A stretch of 64,000 bases of DNA from Calamus simplicifolius. Lineage: Eukaryota > Streptophyta > Magnoliopsida > Arecales > Arecaceae. The translations under genes and the position numbers were made by a program. The notes under the pieces were generated by a model. It was given only the letters and a program-made list of their open reading frames with translations, was not told where the DNA came from and searched no databases. The stretch covers positions 610,054 through 674,053 of the forward strand of contig UESW01004013.1 of NCBI GenBank assembly GCA_900491605.1, in the 5' to 3' direction. Positions 46,130-58,899 of this stretch are shown here, piece by piece. Within the stretch, counting starts at the first letter, position 1. Every line of letters starts with the position of its first letter.

Positions 46130-47482
46130 TAATGCAGAACCGATTCGCATGCAAGTAAATTTTATATGATTAATGATTGTAGTTAATTAGTCTTCCGAAG
46201 TAATAGCCTAAGAGGGATTTAAAAAACTCACAGTAACTCCGCACACAAAATAGTTCCACAGAAAAGTAAAGAAGAAAGACCGTCGAGGCTAAGAAGCTCC
46301 GTAGGGCTTGCTCTCCCACAATAAAGCTACTAGCAGATTAGAGAGAATGTACCTGGCAGGATGAGGAGATCAAGATGCTGAAGGGGTCGCTCTGCCTGGC
46401 GGATGCGCCCTGGATGACCAAGCCCCGAGCCCGTGGATCTGCGGCTAAGTATCCGCTGACCTGAATGGTGATCACCTTGAATTCTAGATTCGTGGTTACT
46501 GAGGGACCTGCAGGAATACCATCCAAGGGTTAAAGAACAAGAGAGAAAAGTCAGATTAGAGGTAAAGAGGTAAGAAAGAAGTAGAGAAGGAGGGGCGGCC
46601 AAGAGGCTCTTGGGCATCCACTAGAGGAAACAAGGGCGGCGGCTAGAGTTTCTTCTGGAGATTGGGATGTTGGCACGCATAGGAGAATGGAATCAAGAGC
46701 ACCAGAGAGCCAAATAACAAAACTCATAATAACTCAAAACTGGATTGATTGATTAATAATTCAAAGATGCATAATTCATACAAGAGGGTCTTTTTTATAG
46801 AGCAAGAGACTTAGGGCCCAAGTAAATACAGATTTGGAAAGAAAAGGGATGCCCACTTTCTTCCTAAAGTATGGATTAATTACATGAAAAAAAACTTCAT
46901 GCCATACAAATCCCTTTTAAAAAAGGTAATTTATGGGCAATAAAGAGCATCCCTTTGCTGCTTCTTTGGACTGGAATTCTTCAAATAGGGTTGCATGATT
47001 TGAAGGATTGAGGCTTATCTTGTTGACCTGCTTGCTCTGCTAGGTGGCGTGTGGAATGCTTGTGCTGGAGGGTGGCAGGTGTGTGGTTGGTATATGACTT
47101 CTTATGTAGGTATGGTGCCAACTTGAATTTAGCGGCTGCTCTGTTTGACTGTGATGGCTTGTCTTCTGCTCCAATACTGGTGTCTCCTCTTGTAAGATGA
47201 ATGAACTTAATACAATACCAACTGGACTGGACATAAATAAGACCAATTGGACTGAACATGACCCAAATTGACCCAAACTCATAATGAGCTAACTCAATAT
47301 GATCCAAACCCTAATAACGAGTACCAACTCAAAAGACAGAACTCAAATGCCCAAACAAAAAAAAAGATCCAAATAAAATAAAATAAAATAAACCTAGTTT
47401 CTAACTGAATCAAACCCTATAAACCTAATCAGATATCCATAGAGGATTAAGAATCCTTTGCTTGATCCTGGTGCCCGCACCA
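46130..47482 (-). repeat. Gyp-2 5' LTR
   Basis: 1353 bp, same start (TGGTGCGGGCACC at 47482) as the 3' copy; the terminal CA has changed to TA at 46130. TATA box at 46799-46793 on the minus strand. Confidence 0.95.
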
Positions 47483-49569
47483 ATTATTTATCAAACTATG
47501 GCTCCTTATTTGCCTCAATCTAATGGAATTGCGGAACGCAAAAATTGCACACTAAAAGAAATGATGAATATTATGTTGATAAATTCTAGTACACCATAGA
47601 ATTTATGGGGAGAAGCAATTCTCTCAGCAAATCATATTCTTAACAAGATACCTCTTAAGAAGAAGGATGTTACTCCATATGAGTTATGGAAAGGAAAGAA
47701 GCCTTCTTACAATTACTTAAGAGTGTGGGGGTGTCTAGCTAAAGTAGCTATTTTGGACCCCAAAAAGGTCAAAGTAGAACCTAAAACTATTGATTGTATA
47801 TTTATCGATTATGCACATAACAGTAGTGCATATCGCTTTCTTGTGTATAAATCAGATACATCTGATATACAGAAAAATACAATCATGGAATCAAGGAATG
47901 CATTATTCTTTAAAGATATATTTTCAAGCAAAGAGAAATTAGAAATAAGTTCAAATAAAAGAATTATGATAATACTGCTAGTAGTAGTCATCAGGAAGAA
48001 TATCCTGAAGATGAACCCATGCAGTAAGAGACCAAAAGTTGCAAAGTCCTTTGGTCCTGATTATGTAACTTATATATTACAAGATGAACCTTAGACATTC
48101 AAAAAGACAATGTTTAACCAAAAGCATCATTTTGGAAAGAAGCTGTTATTCGTGAAATTGAGTCCATCATGCACAATCATACCTAGGAGTTGGTAGACTT
48201 ACCATCTGATATGAAACCTCTAGGGTGCAAGTGGATTTTTAAGAAAAAGCTAAAGGCTGATGGATCAATTAACAAGTATAAAGCCAGATTAGTGGCTAAG
48301 GGCTTTAAATAAAAAGAAGGTATAGACTTTTTTAATACCTATTCACCAGTAAGTAGAATAACATCTATAAGAATGTTAATCGCTTTTGCAGTCATTAACA
48401 ATCTTAAAATTCTTCGAATGGATGTTAAAACTGCTTTTCTAAATGGTGAATTAGATGAAGAAATATACATGAACAGCCTGAGAGAAGCCTGAGAGATTCG
48501 TTGTTCCTGGATAAAAAGAAGGTGTGCAGACTTCTTAAATCCTTATATGGATTAAAACAAGCATCTAAGCAATGACATATAAAATTTGATAATGTCATGT
48601 TATCAAATGGATTCAAAATAAATAAATATGACAAATGTATAAGTCAAAACCTTGCCTAAAGGGTATGCGATAATCTGCTTATATGTAGATGACCTGTTAA
48701 TCATTGGTAGTAATACTGAAATGATTAAACAGACAAAGAAAATGTTGATCAAATATTTTAATATAAGAAATATGGGTAGGCAGATGTTATACTAGGGATT
48801 CGAATCACTAGAACATCTGAAGAAATAATATTATCTCAATCTCATTATATTAAAAAAATATTAAAAAGTTTAAAAAGTATGATACTAGCCTGGTTAAAAC
48901 ACCTGTAGATGTTATATACATTTGGCTAAGTATATTGGAGAACCCATATCTCAGTTGGAATATTCATGTATAATTGGTAGTTTAATGTATGTCATAAATT
49001 GCACTCATTCTGACATAGCATTTGTTGTTAATAAGTTGAGCAGATTCACAAGTAATCCAGGTTCCAAATCATTGGATAGCTCTAATAAGGGTATTAAGAT
49101 ATCTGCAATATACCCTAAGTTATGGATTACATTATTCAAGATATCCAGCTATACTAGAAGGATATAGTGATGCAAATTGGATATCTAATACAGAAAATAC
49201 AAAATCCATAAGTGGATATGTATTCACCTTAGGAGGAGGTGCTGTGTCATAGAAATCTTTTAAGCAAATATGTATAGCTCGATCCACTATGGAATCTGAG
49301 TTTATTGCTTTAGAAAAGGCTGCTGAAGAAGCAGAATGGCTTCAAAACCTTTTAGAAGATATTCCATATTGGCCAAAGCCTGTATCTGCAATATGCATAC
49401 ATTGTGATAGTCAATTGGCAATTTACAGAGCACAGAATAAGATATATAATGGTAAGTCTAGACATATACGTCGTAGACATAATACCATTAAGCAGTTACT
49501 TAAAATTGGTGTAATTTCTATTGATTATATTCAATCAAAGAAAAACCTAGCGGATCCATTAATAAAGGG
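47483..49569 (+). pseudogene. Cop-H pol, second piece (integrase end, RT, RNase H)
   Basis: Resumes at YQTMAPYLPQSNGIAERKN (integrase), then PYELWKGKKPSYNYLRVWGCLAKV and the copia motif KTIDCIFIDYAHNSSAYRF. RT follows, with GCKWIFKKKLKADGS, KARLVAKGF, RMDVKTAFLNGEL and active site CLYVDDLLIIG near 48680. RNase H includes SEFIALEKAAEEAEW and HCDSQLAIYRAQN, ending KNLADPLIKG at 49569, where Sire-B begins. Stops and shifts occur between blocks, for example near 48107, 48310 and 48650. The remaining Cop-H 3' end is off the window. Confidence 0.92.
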
Positions 49570-50479
49570 TGTTGCCCAGATGTAGCAACCCAAGAGGAGG
49601 GTGAATTGGGTATTAAAAATTAATTGCGCAGATATGTACCGATCAAATTTTAATTGGCAACAGTGTAGTGATGTGAACACAACAATTTCACAAAAATAAC
49701 GCAAGCAATCAAACACAGAGATTTTTATAGTGGTTCAGTACCAACCCAGCACCTATGTCCACTCCCCAAAAACCCTTTGGGAATTTTACTCCAATTGTAT
49801 TACCAACAATTACAACCTCTAGCCTTATCCGGCTAGTCCTCATGTTACACGGCACAAGAAAGCCAAACCCCTAGCCTAACCAGGCTAGTCCTCTTGTTTC
49901 ACGGCACAAGAAAGCCAAATGACCAAGGGTTAAACCTAACCCTTTTACAAAATATGTTCAGAAAATTTAAGAACAGAGAGCTCCTAAACTGAGCAAATAT
50001 TCAAAATAAATACGTTACAACTTTTGTAGACAATCTTCAGCAATAAATAAAACTTCTTGAAGTAGTTGAAGCTTTGAATGCTTGTGGAAGCTTTAATGAT
50101 TCAGTAGGATGAGTAGTAAATGATCTTCAAGCTTTCTGATTTCAACACAGAGCTTCCTTACACCAAGAATATATGCAATAATGGCTCTCCTTTTTCTTGT
50201 ATTTCTTTCTTTTACTTTCACTCTCTATACTCAGCTATTTTTAAAGCATTTCATCTGCAAAAATATCCGTTAGACTTAATCAAAATTAATGAAAAGTAAA
50301 ATGGAAAGAAAATATAACCATTGTAAACAATTTCCTTGAGCATTGAATGCACTAGTATCCATTTGAGGGAGGAAGATTTTGCCATATTCTAAGAAATCAG
50401 AAGTCAGTTAGCTGAAAATGGAACTTAGGAAAAGATAGAGAAAGAGAGAAGAGAACTCATCCAGGTGTAGTAGAGATGG

Positions 50480-51605
50480 AGTATTAGTTGGCTGGAGTTT
50501 GATTCCAGTTAACTAATCCAAGGAGTTTGGCCAGAGTAACCATCTGCATACATTAGCTAGCTGAACTAAGAGTTCAGTTAGCTATTTTCATAGTGAGCAC
50601 GACTAATAGAGGAGTAGTCCTGCTTTCCATTAGCTAGCTGAAGAAAAACTTCAGTTAGCTATAATCATGAGGAGCACGATCAAAGAGGAGTCCTGCAAAG
50701 TGATAGTTAGCTGGACCAAAGGTCCAGTTAGCTATTCACAAGAAGAGCACGGCCAAGGAAGAGATTCATACCAATATAGTTAGCTGGACTAAAGGTCCAG
50801 TTAACTATCTCAAAGTTTCACACAACTATGAGAGAGAGATTCAAACCTTTAGTTAGCTGGACCCAAGGTCCAGTTAACTGTTTCCACATTCCACACGGCT
50901 AGAGGGGATGAGAAACAAACTGTCAGTTAGCTAGACCCAAGGTCTAATTAACTATTTTAATGTTCCACATGACCAGAAGAGATGATCAGGCCAAAAGTAG
51001 TTAGCTGGAGTTTAACTCCAAGTAACTAAGCTCAAGAAACCCATGACAAGATAAAGTATTTTAGCCCATTAGCTAGCTGGACTAGAAGTCCAGTTAACTA
51101 TCTCCATAAACAGTTTGGCTAAGGCACAAGAAAGTTAGCTTGTTAGCTAGCTGGACTCAGAGTCCAGTTAACTAACTCCATATATAGTTCGGCCAAGGCA
51201 CAAGAAAGTTAGCTAGTTTGCTAGCTGGACTCAGAGTCCAGTTAACTAACTCCATAAATAGTTCGGCCAAGGCACAAGAAAGTTAGCTTGTTAGCTAGCT
51301 AGACTCAGAGTCCAATTAACTAACTCCATAAACAGTTCGGCCAAGACACGACACTGCAGCAATTGCTAGTTAGAGTCCAGTTAACTAACTCAGTCATGCA
51401 AACGGCTAGAAGAGATTTATAGGAGCCATAGCTATCTAGCCAGTTAACCTTTTTGAAAGACCATTCAGCCAAGAGAAGAGACATACCATCCCAGTTGACT
51501 AGTTATCAGTTCCAATTAACCATTTCAAAGAGTGGTTCGGCCAAGGATGAGTTCCAAATCAACTTAGCTAGCTGAAAACAAAATGCCCAATTAACCAGTT
51601 GGAGA
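50480..51605 (-). repeat. Palindrome array in Sire-B LTR
   Basis: More than a dozen units of the type AGTTAGCTGGAC...GTCCAGTTAACTA, each an imperfect hairpin with a short loop (for example GGACTCAGAGTCC), separated by spacers holding words such as GTTCGGCCAAG. Unit spacing is about 55-75 bases and becomes regular at 51124-51345. Confidence 0.85.
51124..51345 (-). repeat. Three 74-bp tandem units inside Sire-B LTR
   Basis: Units start at 51124, 51198 and 51272 (GCACAAGAAAGTTAGCT) and include the palindrome GGACTCAGAGTCC and ATAGTTCGGCCAAG. They differ by a few substitutions only, so this expansion is more recent than the rest of the array. Confidence 0.9.
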
Positions 51606-51779
51606 ACCACACGGCTAAGAGCAATATTCATGTGATTTTAACTTAATGAGGCACATTGTAATTCATCTAAAAGCATTATTAGGTCAGCTGCATTTTCCTG
51701 CATTGATCTTTATCTCCATAATAAACAAATTAGTCCTTACTTAATTTTTATAATCATCAAAATCAATTTAGGGCTAACA

Positions 51780-51793
51780 ATCTCCTCCTTTTT
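51780..51793 (-). other. Sire-B polypurine tract
   Basis: Minus strand AAAAAGGAGGAGAT immediately before the 3' LTR start. Confidence 0.85.
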
Positions 51794-52130
51794 GATGATG
51801 ACAAAACCCTTAAGTATATATAAGAAAAATATAGGAAAACCTTAAAAAGAATAGGAATGCATTAGAAATTCTTTTCCCTAATACATTCCAATTTATCTAA
51901 TATTTTCTCTCCCTATTTATTTGAATGTATAAGTATTTATCTTCTCCATTTTCTCAATGTATGCATTATTCTTCTCCTCTTTTTATCATCAATCAAGGAG
52001 GTGATTGAAGAATGTGCAAATTCAATTATTTATCATAACATTCATATCATAGACATTCATAACGTAAGCATAAACATAATTCATTAAGATAATATGATTA
52101 AATATTCATACAAAATAGTAAGCCAGTGGC

Positions 52131-53823
52131 TTAATAGAAAACATTAAGTTTTAGCAACCATACATCATATAGCAAATAAACATTACAAGATAAAAACATA
52201 TAAGATTTACTTATCATCAGAGGAAATAACAGAGGGTTGAGATGAAGATCCATTCGGATGACGAGAGGCTTCGGGCTTGTTCTCGTGAGATTGTGGTGGA
52301 GGCATCCAGAGGTGGGATGCGAATAAGACATATCTAGTGCAAAAACTGGAGGAGCAGAATGAGATGAAGCAAGATGTTGCTCTAGAAGGCTTGTAAGTCT
52401 GGCAATAGAAGCAGTCCAGTGATCAACAACATTAGAAGCATCCTTGGTTTGGCTTTCATTGGCACGTATTTGAAATGTCACCCATTCTGCTTTAGTTTCA
52501 AAACATTCAAGCTTAGCCTTCAACAAATTGATCTCACTCAGTATACGGCCCATCATAGTTTCATTGTGGTAAAAGACTCTTTCATTAAGAATTTGCATAT
52601 CATGAATAATTTGATTCTGACTCATCGCAATTTGGGAAGTGTCTCAAAAACTGTGAGATGTGGGTATCTTGGTATAGTCATTAACAAATGATCCACTGTC
52701 TCCGGTGCTTCTACTGGATTGGGCTATGGATAATACATGGATAATCCATTGTATCTGTTCTTCACAGATTTCAATGGTGGGATGTTGAGAAGCAGGATTT
52801 TTATTACAAGGAGGTGGCTCGGGTGCAGTAAATTGATGTGGCTCAGACATGAATGGATGTGGTTCAGTCATTACGGCTAAGAAAGGATGTGGCTGATAAA
52901 AGTCAAAGTTAAAGTAATCAGGTGAAGGACAAGTTTGTTGAGGCAGGTCTAAAGGTGGTACACTTTTTGGTAGAAGAGCAGGGTTTTCACTGTCCTAGTT
53001 TTAATTCTAGTCCAAATACCATCATGCTTAGCATAATCCATACGATGAAAAGAGTAAGCATTAAAGACATCGGAATGACGTAATTCTACAACAGTCTCAC
53101 CCTTAAGTTTCACATTGTAAAATTCAAAAACATAAGTAAGGAACATACCATAAGGCAATGCGGCTTTGGATCTTCCTAAAGCTTTCTTCATAATAGTCAT
53201 CATAAGTTCAGAAAAATCAAGAGGTGTTTCTTCCAGTATATGATATATAATACAAATATCATGGTCGGTTACAACATTGAAAGATCCAGTCCGAGGGGCA
53301 AAGATTTTTGCAATGATACTATGAAGTAACCTATTTTCAACACTTAGCTTGTTTGCATCAAGGTTCACAATATTATCAGCTTCACCATCCTCTAAACCAA
53401 GTACAATGGCAAGTCTATAACCTTTTTCACTAAGAAAATTTTTCATAACACCATCAGATGGAATGTTTAAGGCAGATCCTAGTAACTTGCTATCAAATTC
53501 TATCTTGACCTTTTTAACACTAGAGGTTATGATACCATCACCGAAGATAATATTTTCATAAAATTCACGGATAAGATCGGGATATATAGGCTTTTTGGTT
53601 TTCAATAAACTAGTCCAACCTTGTGAAACAAATAATCTACCTAATTTAAATCCTTCTTGTTCTAAGAAATCAAAGTTTACTAACCTCCCATTTGCTAAAG
53701 CTCTAGCGGCGATGTGAATAGATGATGAAATGAGCTCCGTGAAGAAGAGGAAGAAGCGGGTTTCCTACGAAGATTAGTAGAGTCATCTTCCCTTGAGTGA
53801 AGAAATTTCTTCTTAGGAGCCAT
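52131..53823 (-). pseudogene. Sire-B extra coding region after pol
   Basis: Starts MAPKKKFLHSREDDS at 53823; a frameshift near 53710 leads into NGRLVNFDFLEQEGFKLGRLF. The longest open block, 53605-52949 (218 codons), holds YPDLIREFYENIIFGDGIITS, LLHSIIAKIFAPRTGSF and MFLTYVFEFYNVKLKGE. A Pro-rich stretch (52871-52644) and a C-terminal part with heptad-like MGRILSEINLLKAKLECFETKAEW (52625-52131) follow after further breaks. The same segments in the same order occur in Sire-A, so this is a real gene of the family. It resembles the Transposase_32-like plant domain; function is unknown. No signal peptide or convincing membrane helix, so an envelope role is not supported. Confidence 0.8.
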
Positions 53824-54469
53824 CTTCTCTTTTCTCTTGGAGTGGAAGGAATGGAGTATGAAAGGAATGAGAGAGGAGAGGTTAGTTGGATGAAGAAGAC
53901 CGGTGGAGTCGGTTTGGAAGAAGAGAGGAGTGAAGTGAGAGGAGAAGACGGGTGGAGTTGACTTATAGGGAATTTAAAAATGGTTGACTGATCAGATAGC
54001 TAGTGATTTATTTTCTAGTTGCCTGGTCAATTAACTAACTTTAAGGAGTGGAATGAAGAGATAGGTGCCGGTTGTTAGTGGATTAAATGAGGGAAAAGTT
54101 GATGGTTGGCTGGTGGCAAACCTATTTATTGAAGTTAGCTCCCTAGTCAACTGAAGGAATAAAGACAAGAGCATTAAATGCTCTTAAAATTTTAGTACAT
54201 GGAGGAGTTTGATTAGAACGGCTATATGGAGTTCATCTAGCATCACCAGTTGACTTTCTAGTCAACTGAGGTGAAGAGGACAAAAACTTAGGTGGCGGCA
54301 AGATAGAGTCATGCACACAAGATAGCTAGCTTAATGGTTAGCTAGAGCAAGAGTGGTTTCATGCATGAATAGTATCAAGTGATTTTAAAATATATGAACT
54401 AATGTTAATATGTTTTTCAAAAATAATTTTGAGGAGCATGAAAATAATTAAATAATTACTCAAGCTAAC
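53824..54469 (-). other. Sire-B spacer between pol and extra coding region
   Basis: About 650 bases. It contains several AGTTGACT/AGTCAACTG and TTAGCTAGC words resembling the LTR palindromes, which could mark an internal promoter for the downstream frame; that is inference. Confidence 0.5.
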
Positions 54470-57400
54470 TTACTGAACAGAAGGATCAATCATACCGAGT
54501 TCCCTTCTAATTTTATAAAACTTAGATTCTTCAAGAGGTTTAGTAAAAATATCAGCGAGTTGTTTTTTAGTACATAAAAATTCAATTACAACATCACCAT
54601 TATTCACATGATCCCTAATGAAATGATGTCTAATTTCTATGTGTTTAGTTCTAGAATGCTGGATGGGATTCCTAGTCAGATTGATTGCACTAGTGTTATC
54701 ACATTTTATCGGATGCCTTTTTGTTTGATGCCATAATCTTCTAGCTGCTGCTTAATCCATAAGATTTGAGCATAGCAACTTTTAGCTGCAATATATTCGA
54801 CATCGGCCGTAGACAATGCTACTGAAGTTTGCTTCTTGCTAAACCAGGAGATTAAGTTGACACCTAAAATTAGCAAGTTTCACTAGTTGATTTTCTATCC
54901 AATTTACAACCTGCAAAATCTGGGTCTGTGTATCCTATTAAGTCAATGCTAGATTATTTGTCATACCAAAGTCCTAAATTTATAGTTCCACTTAAATATT
55001 TAAAAATTCTTTTAACAACAAGCAAGGGTGATTCTTTAGGATTTGCTTGAAATCTAGCACACATACAAACACTAAACATGATATCAGGTCTACTTGTAGT
55101 TAAATACAATAAGGATCCTATCATGCCTCTATAAAGTTTTAGATCAACAGATTTTTTAGTACTATTTGAATCAAGTTTACAAGATGAGCTCATAGGGGTA
55201 CGATACTCTTAGATGTCTCCATGCCAAACTTCTTGATCATTTTTTTGATGTATTTGGATTGGCTTATGAAGATCCCTTCTTTGTCTTGTTTAATTTGAAG
55301 TCCGAGAAAATAATTTAGCTCTCCCATCATGCTCATTTCGAACTCCCCCTGCATAAGCTTTGCAAAGTCCTTGCATAAAGAGTCATTAGTAGCACCAAAA
55401 ATGATATCATCCATATAGATTTGAATAATTAGTATATCATCGTTTTTCTTTTAATAAATAGAGTTGTATCCATATTTCCTCGAATGAAATCATTACTGAT
55501 CAAGAATTTACTTAATCTCTCGTACCAAGCTCGACGAGCTTGTTTCAAACCATATAAAGCTTTGTTCAACTTAAATACATGGTTTGGAAACAAGTGATTT
55601 TTAAAATAGGTGGCTGTTCCACAAAAACTTGTTCAGCAATATATCCATTTAAGAAAGCGCTTTTAACATCCATTTGATACAATTTAAAATTCATAAAGCA
55701 AGCAAAAGCAAGAAGTAATCTAATAGCTTCTAATCTAGCAACAAGGGCATAAGTCTCATCAAAATCAATACCTTCTTCTTGATTATAACCCTTAGCTACT
55801 AATCTTGCTTTATTTCTAATTATATTACCATGTTCATCTAATTTATTTTTAAATACCCATTTAGTCCCAATAATTGGATGATCATGAGGCCTATCCACAA
55901 GAATCTATACATTATTTCTCTCAAATTGATGAAGTTCCTCATGCATGGCATTTATCCAATCAACATCATCTTTAGCATCATCATAACATTTAGGTTCAAT
56001 TTTAGATACAAAGGCTAAGTTATTATAAGTATCTCTAAATGATGATTGGTCTAATACCTTGAGATGGATCACCTATAATTTGTTCTTTAGGATGACTATG
56101 AATGTACCTTCATCCTCTTTCTAACTCATCATTACCTTGTGAACAGGTTGATGAATGTCATTCTCTTCATTTACCTCTTATATATCTGAGTCCTCCTTAT
56201 CTTCCAAGGTGATGTCTTTAAGTTGATCTTCAATTTCATCTACATCATTCATACCTTTTCTCTTCCTTAATGGAAGATCATTAGATTCATCAAATATAAC
56301 ATGAATTGATTCTTCAACTACTAAAGTCTTTTTGTTGAATACTCTAAAAGCTCTACTATGTGAAGAATAACCAAGAAAAATGCCTTCATCAGATTTAGCA
56401 TCAAATTTATCAAGGTTTGATTTTTCCATTATTTAAAACAAAACATTGGTAACCAAAAATGAAAATAACTAATGTTAGGTTTTCTTCCTTTCCAAAGTTC
56501 ATACGGGGTCTTTTTCAAAATAGGTCTAATTAATGCACGATTTAAAACATAGCATGTTGTGTTGATAGCTTCAGTCCAAAAATACTTTGGAAGATTGCTC
56601 TCACACAACATGGTACGGGCCATTTCTTCTAAGGTTCTGTTCTTTCTTTCTACTATTCCATTTTGTTGGGGTGTCCTAGGTGCAGAAAAATTATGCTTAA
56701 TGCCATTTTCATTACAAAAATTTTTAAAAAATTGATTTTCAAATTCTTTTCCATGATCGCTCCATATCGATAAAACAGAAAAACTCTTTTCAATTGTAAT
56801 TCTTTTAAATAATTTTTGAAATGAAAAATGCTTCGTCTTTGCTAGCCAAGAATAAAACCCATGTAAATCGTGAAAAATCATCGATCACAACAAAACCATA
56901 TCTTTTTCCTCCTAGACTAGTTGTTCTTGTAGGACTAAATAAATCCATATGCAAGAGCTCCAAAGGTCTAGAGGTAAAAACCAAAATTTTTGATTTAAAA
57001 GATACTTGGGTTTTTTTCCAAATTGACAAGCATCACAAATCTTATCTTTTTAAAAACAAGTTTTGGCAAACCATTCACTAAATCCTTTTTGATCAATTTA
57101 GACAATAAATCCATGCTTGCATAAGATAACCTATGATGCCATAGCCAACTATTATCAGTTTTATCATTCATAGCAACTAGGCAATCAACATTCTGATCAT
57201 ACTAATCATTTAAATCAACAATATATGTTACCATGCCTATGACCAACAAATTTCATACATTTATCAGCAGGATTTATAACAATGCATAAGGATGATTCAA
57301 ATGTAACATTAAATCCTTTGTCACATAACTGACAATACTTAGTAAGTTGTGTTTCAGTCCATCTACAAGCAAAACATTATCGATGCAAGCATAAGGTGTG

Positions 57401-58899
57401 ATACCATTTTATCAATGCCAATTATTTTACCTTGGCCATTATCACCAAAAGTAACAACACCTTTATCTTTTGCATTCAAAGTGATGAATTATGATTCATC
57501 ACCCGTCATATATCTTGAGCACCGCTATCCAAGTACCATTCTCTTTTAGTTGCTGGGTAGCAAGACACACCTGCATATATAAATTTAAATTTTGCTCTTA
57601 GGTACCCAAGCTTTCTTGGGTCCTTTTGGGTTAGTTAAAATAGTTCCTTTCGGAACCCATATTTTTCTAACATTGTGTGTATGACAAGTATAAGCTTTGT
57701 GTCCTAATTTACCACATTTGAAGCATGTAATCTTTGTAGAATCATCAGCATGCACATAAAGATTTTTTTAAAAACTTTTGTCTTTCAAAAGGGTTATATC
57801 CGAGACCAGCTCTGTTGTAGATAGCCCTTTGACTACTTAGTATCATTTCCAATTTTCTGAACTCAATGTAAATCTATCTATAATTGATTTTAATTTGTCT
57901 ACTTCATTTTTCAAATCTCGATTTTCCTTTAGCAAAGATTTATTATCTTTTGAAATTTTTTTTTTCAAGATTGAGATCTTTAATTTCATTTTTCAAATCT
58001 CTATTCTTTGAACTTAAATTTGAAAAATCATCAACCAGTTCATAAAATGCACCATGTAGTTTATCGAAAGTAAAGTCATCTAGAAAGCTAGGACTTACCT
58101 CATTATCATCTGCCATAAAGTATACATTGGCGACTTTGGTTTTATCTTCATCTTCAGAACTTGTAACTTTACTGTCACTCCATGTAGCTAACATTGCTTT
58201 CTTCTTTATTCTTTTGGGTTCTTTCTTTAATTGGGAACATTCTGGTTTGATATGTCCTAGCTTTTTGCACTCGTAGCATATTGGAGGCTCACCTTTCTCT
58301 TTTCTTTGCTGTATTCTTCTTTGGTGAATTGTTTTCTTTTTCCTTCAAGCTTCTTTCTTCTCATAAATCTCTTGAATTTTCTGGAGATAAGTGCCATTTC
58401 ATCATCATTCTCACTGTCACTAGTTGTTTCCTTACTTTCATTATTTTGAGTGGCACTCTTTAAAGCCATTGTTCTTTCTTCTTTGACTCATCCTTATCAA
58501 TGTGTTGTCGTTGCTGAAGCTCGTGAGTCATCAAGGAACCAACTAACTCTTCAAGTGATAGTGTGTTGAGGTCCTTTGCTTCTTGAATTGCAGTAACCTT
58601 GGCCTCCCAAGACCTAGGCAAGGATCTCAAAATTTTTTTAACAAGATCACCGTTAGCATAAGATTTTCCTAAACTTTTTAGTTCATTAATAATATCAGTA
58701 AACCTTGTAAACATGCTACTGATATTTTAGCAGAATCCATTTTAAATAATTCATACTTATGAACAAGCATATTTATCTTGGATTCTTTGACTTAATTAGT
58801 ATCCTCATGGGTGACTTCAAGTCTTTCCCAGATTTTCTTAGCAGATATGCATGTAGAAATACGATTAAACTCATTTGCATCAAGTGAACAGTAAAGAAC
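54470..58899 (-). pseudogene. Sire-B gag-pol (broken, 5' end cut by Sire-C)
   Basis: Gag begins within VLYCSLDANEFNRIST at 58899, cut by Sire-C. It continues with VTAIQEAKDLNTLSLEELVGSL, zinc knuckle CYECKKLGHIKPEC (58278-58237), a coiled segment (SNLSSKNRDLKNEIKDLNL) and a second knuckle CFKCGKLGHKAYTC (57725-57684). The protease region is at about 57540-57500. Integrase reads SRPLELLHMDLFSPTRTTS, WSDHGKEFENQFF and PQQNGIVERKNRTLEEMARTM (57029-56429). RT includes KWVFKNKLDEHGN, QMDVKSAFLNG and active site YMDDIIFGATND near 55405. RNase H ends ADIFTKPLEESKF with a stop at 54470. The blocks are separated by stops and shifts. Confidence 0.93.

Larger units (their letters stand above)
39905..47482 (-). 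mobile_element. Gyp-2: complete Ty3/gypsy element with chromodomain
   Basis: 7578 bp on the minus strand, between target duplications ATTAT (39900-39904 and 47483-47487). Its ends are TGGTGC (5') and TGATG-complement CATCA (3'). It has LTRs of about 1.35 kb, a tRNA-Met primer site, gag, protease, RT, RNase H, integrase and a C-terminal chromodomain, the order of a Ty3/gypsy chromovirus. It interrupts Cop-H integrase exactly: removing it and one ATTAT restores HGIIYQTMAPYLPQSNG. Gag lacks its core and RT lacks an active-site Asp, so it is not autonomous. Confidence 0.96.
49570..51779 (-). repeat. Sire-B 3' LTR
   Basis: Read on minus: TGTTAGCCCTAAATTG at 51779 to ACATCTGGGCAACA at 49570, 2210 bp. 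The final ~50 bases (ACCCAATTCACCC...CTTGGGTTG) match the LTR ends of Sire-A and Sire-C. The U3 part is filled with palindromic repeats (50480-51605). A weak TATA-like TTTAAAAATAG lies at 50246-50235. Confidence 0.92.
49570..58899 (-). mobile_element. Sire-B: Sirevirus-like copia element, 3' LTR to mid-gag
   Basis: Minus-strand element inserted in the last codons of Cop-H pol (left target copy AAGGG at 49565-49569). It shows the 3' LTR, a purine tract, the extra coding region, pol and most of gag. At 58899 gag is cut by Sire-C, so the gag start, primer site and 5' LTR must lie beyond the right edge. Gag-pol is the same family as Sire-A and Sire-C, but the LTR is longer (2210 bp) and carries a different repeat. 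Confidence 0.93.

Noticed and set aside
51124..51345. Regular repeats that could suggest a CRISPR array
   Set aside because: Units are contiguous 74-bp tandem repeats inside a plant retrotransposon LTR, with no distinct unique spacers or cas genes.
52949..53605. Viral envelope protein in Sire-B
   Set aside because: The position after pol is where env-like frames occur, but no signal peptide, membrane anchor or cleavage site is visible.
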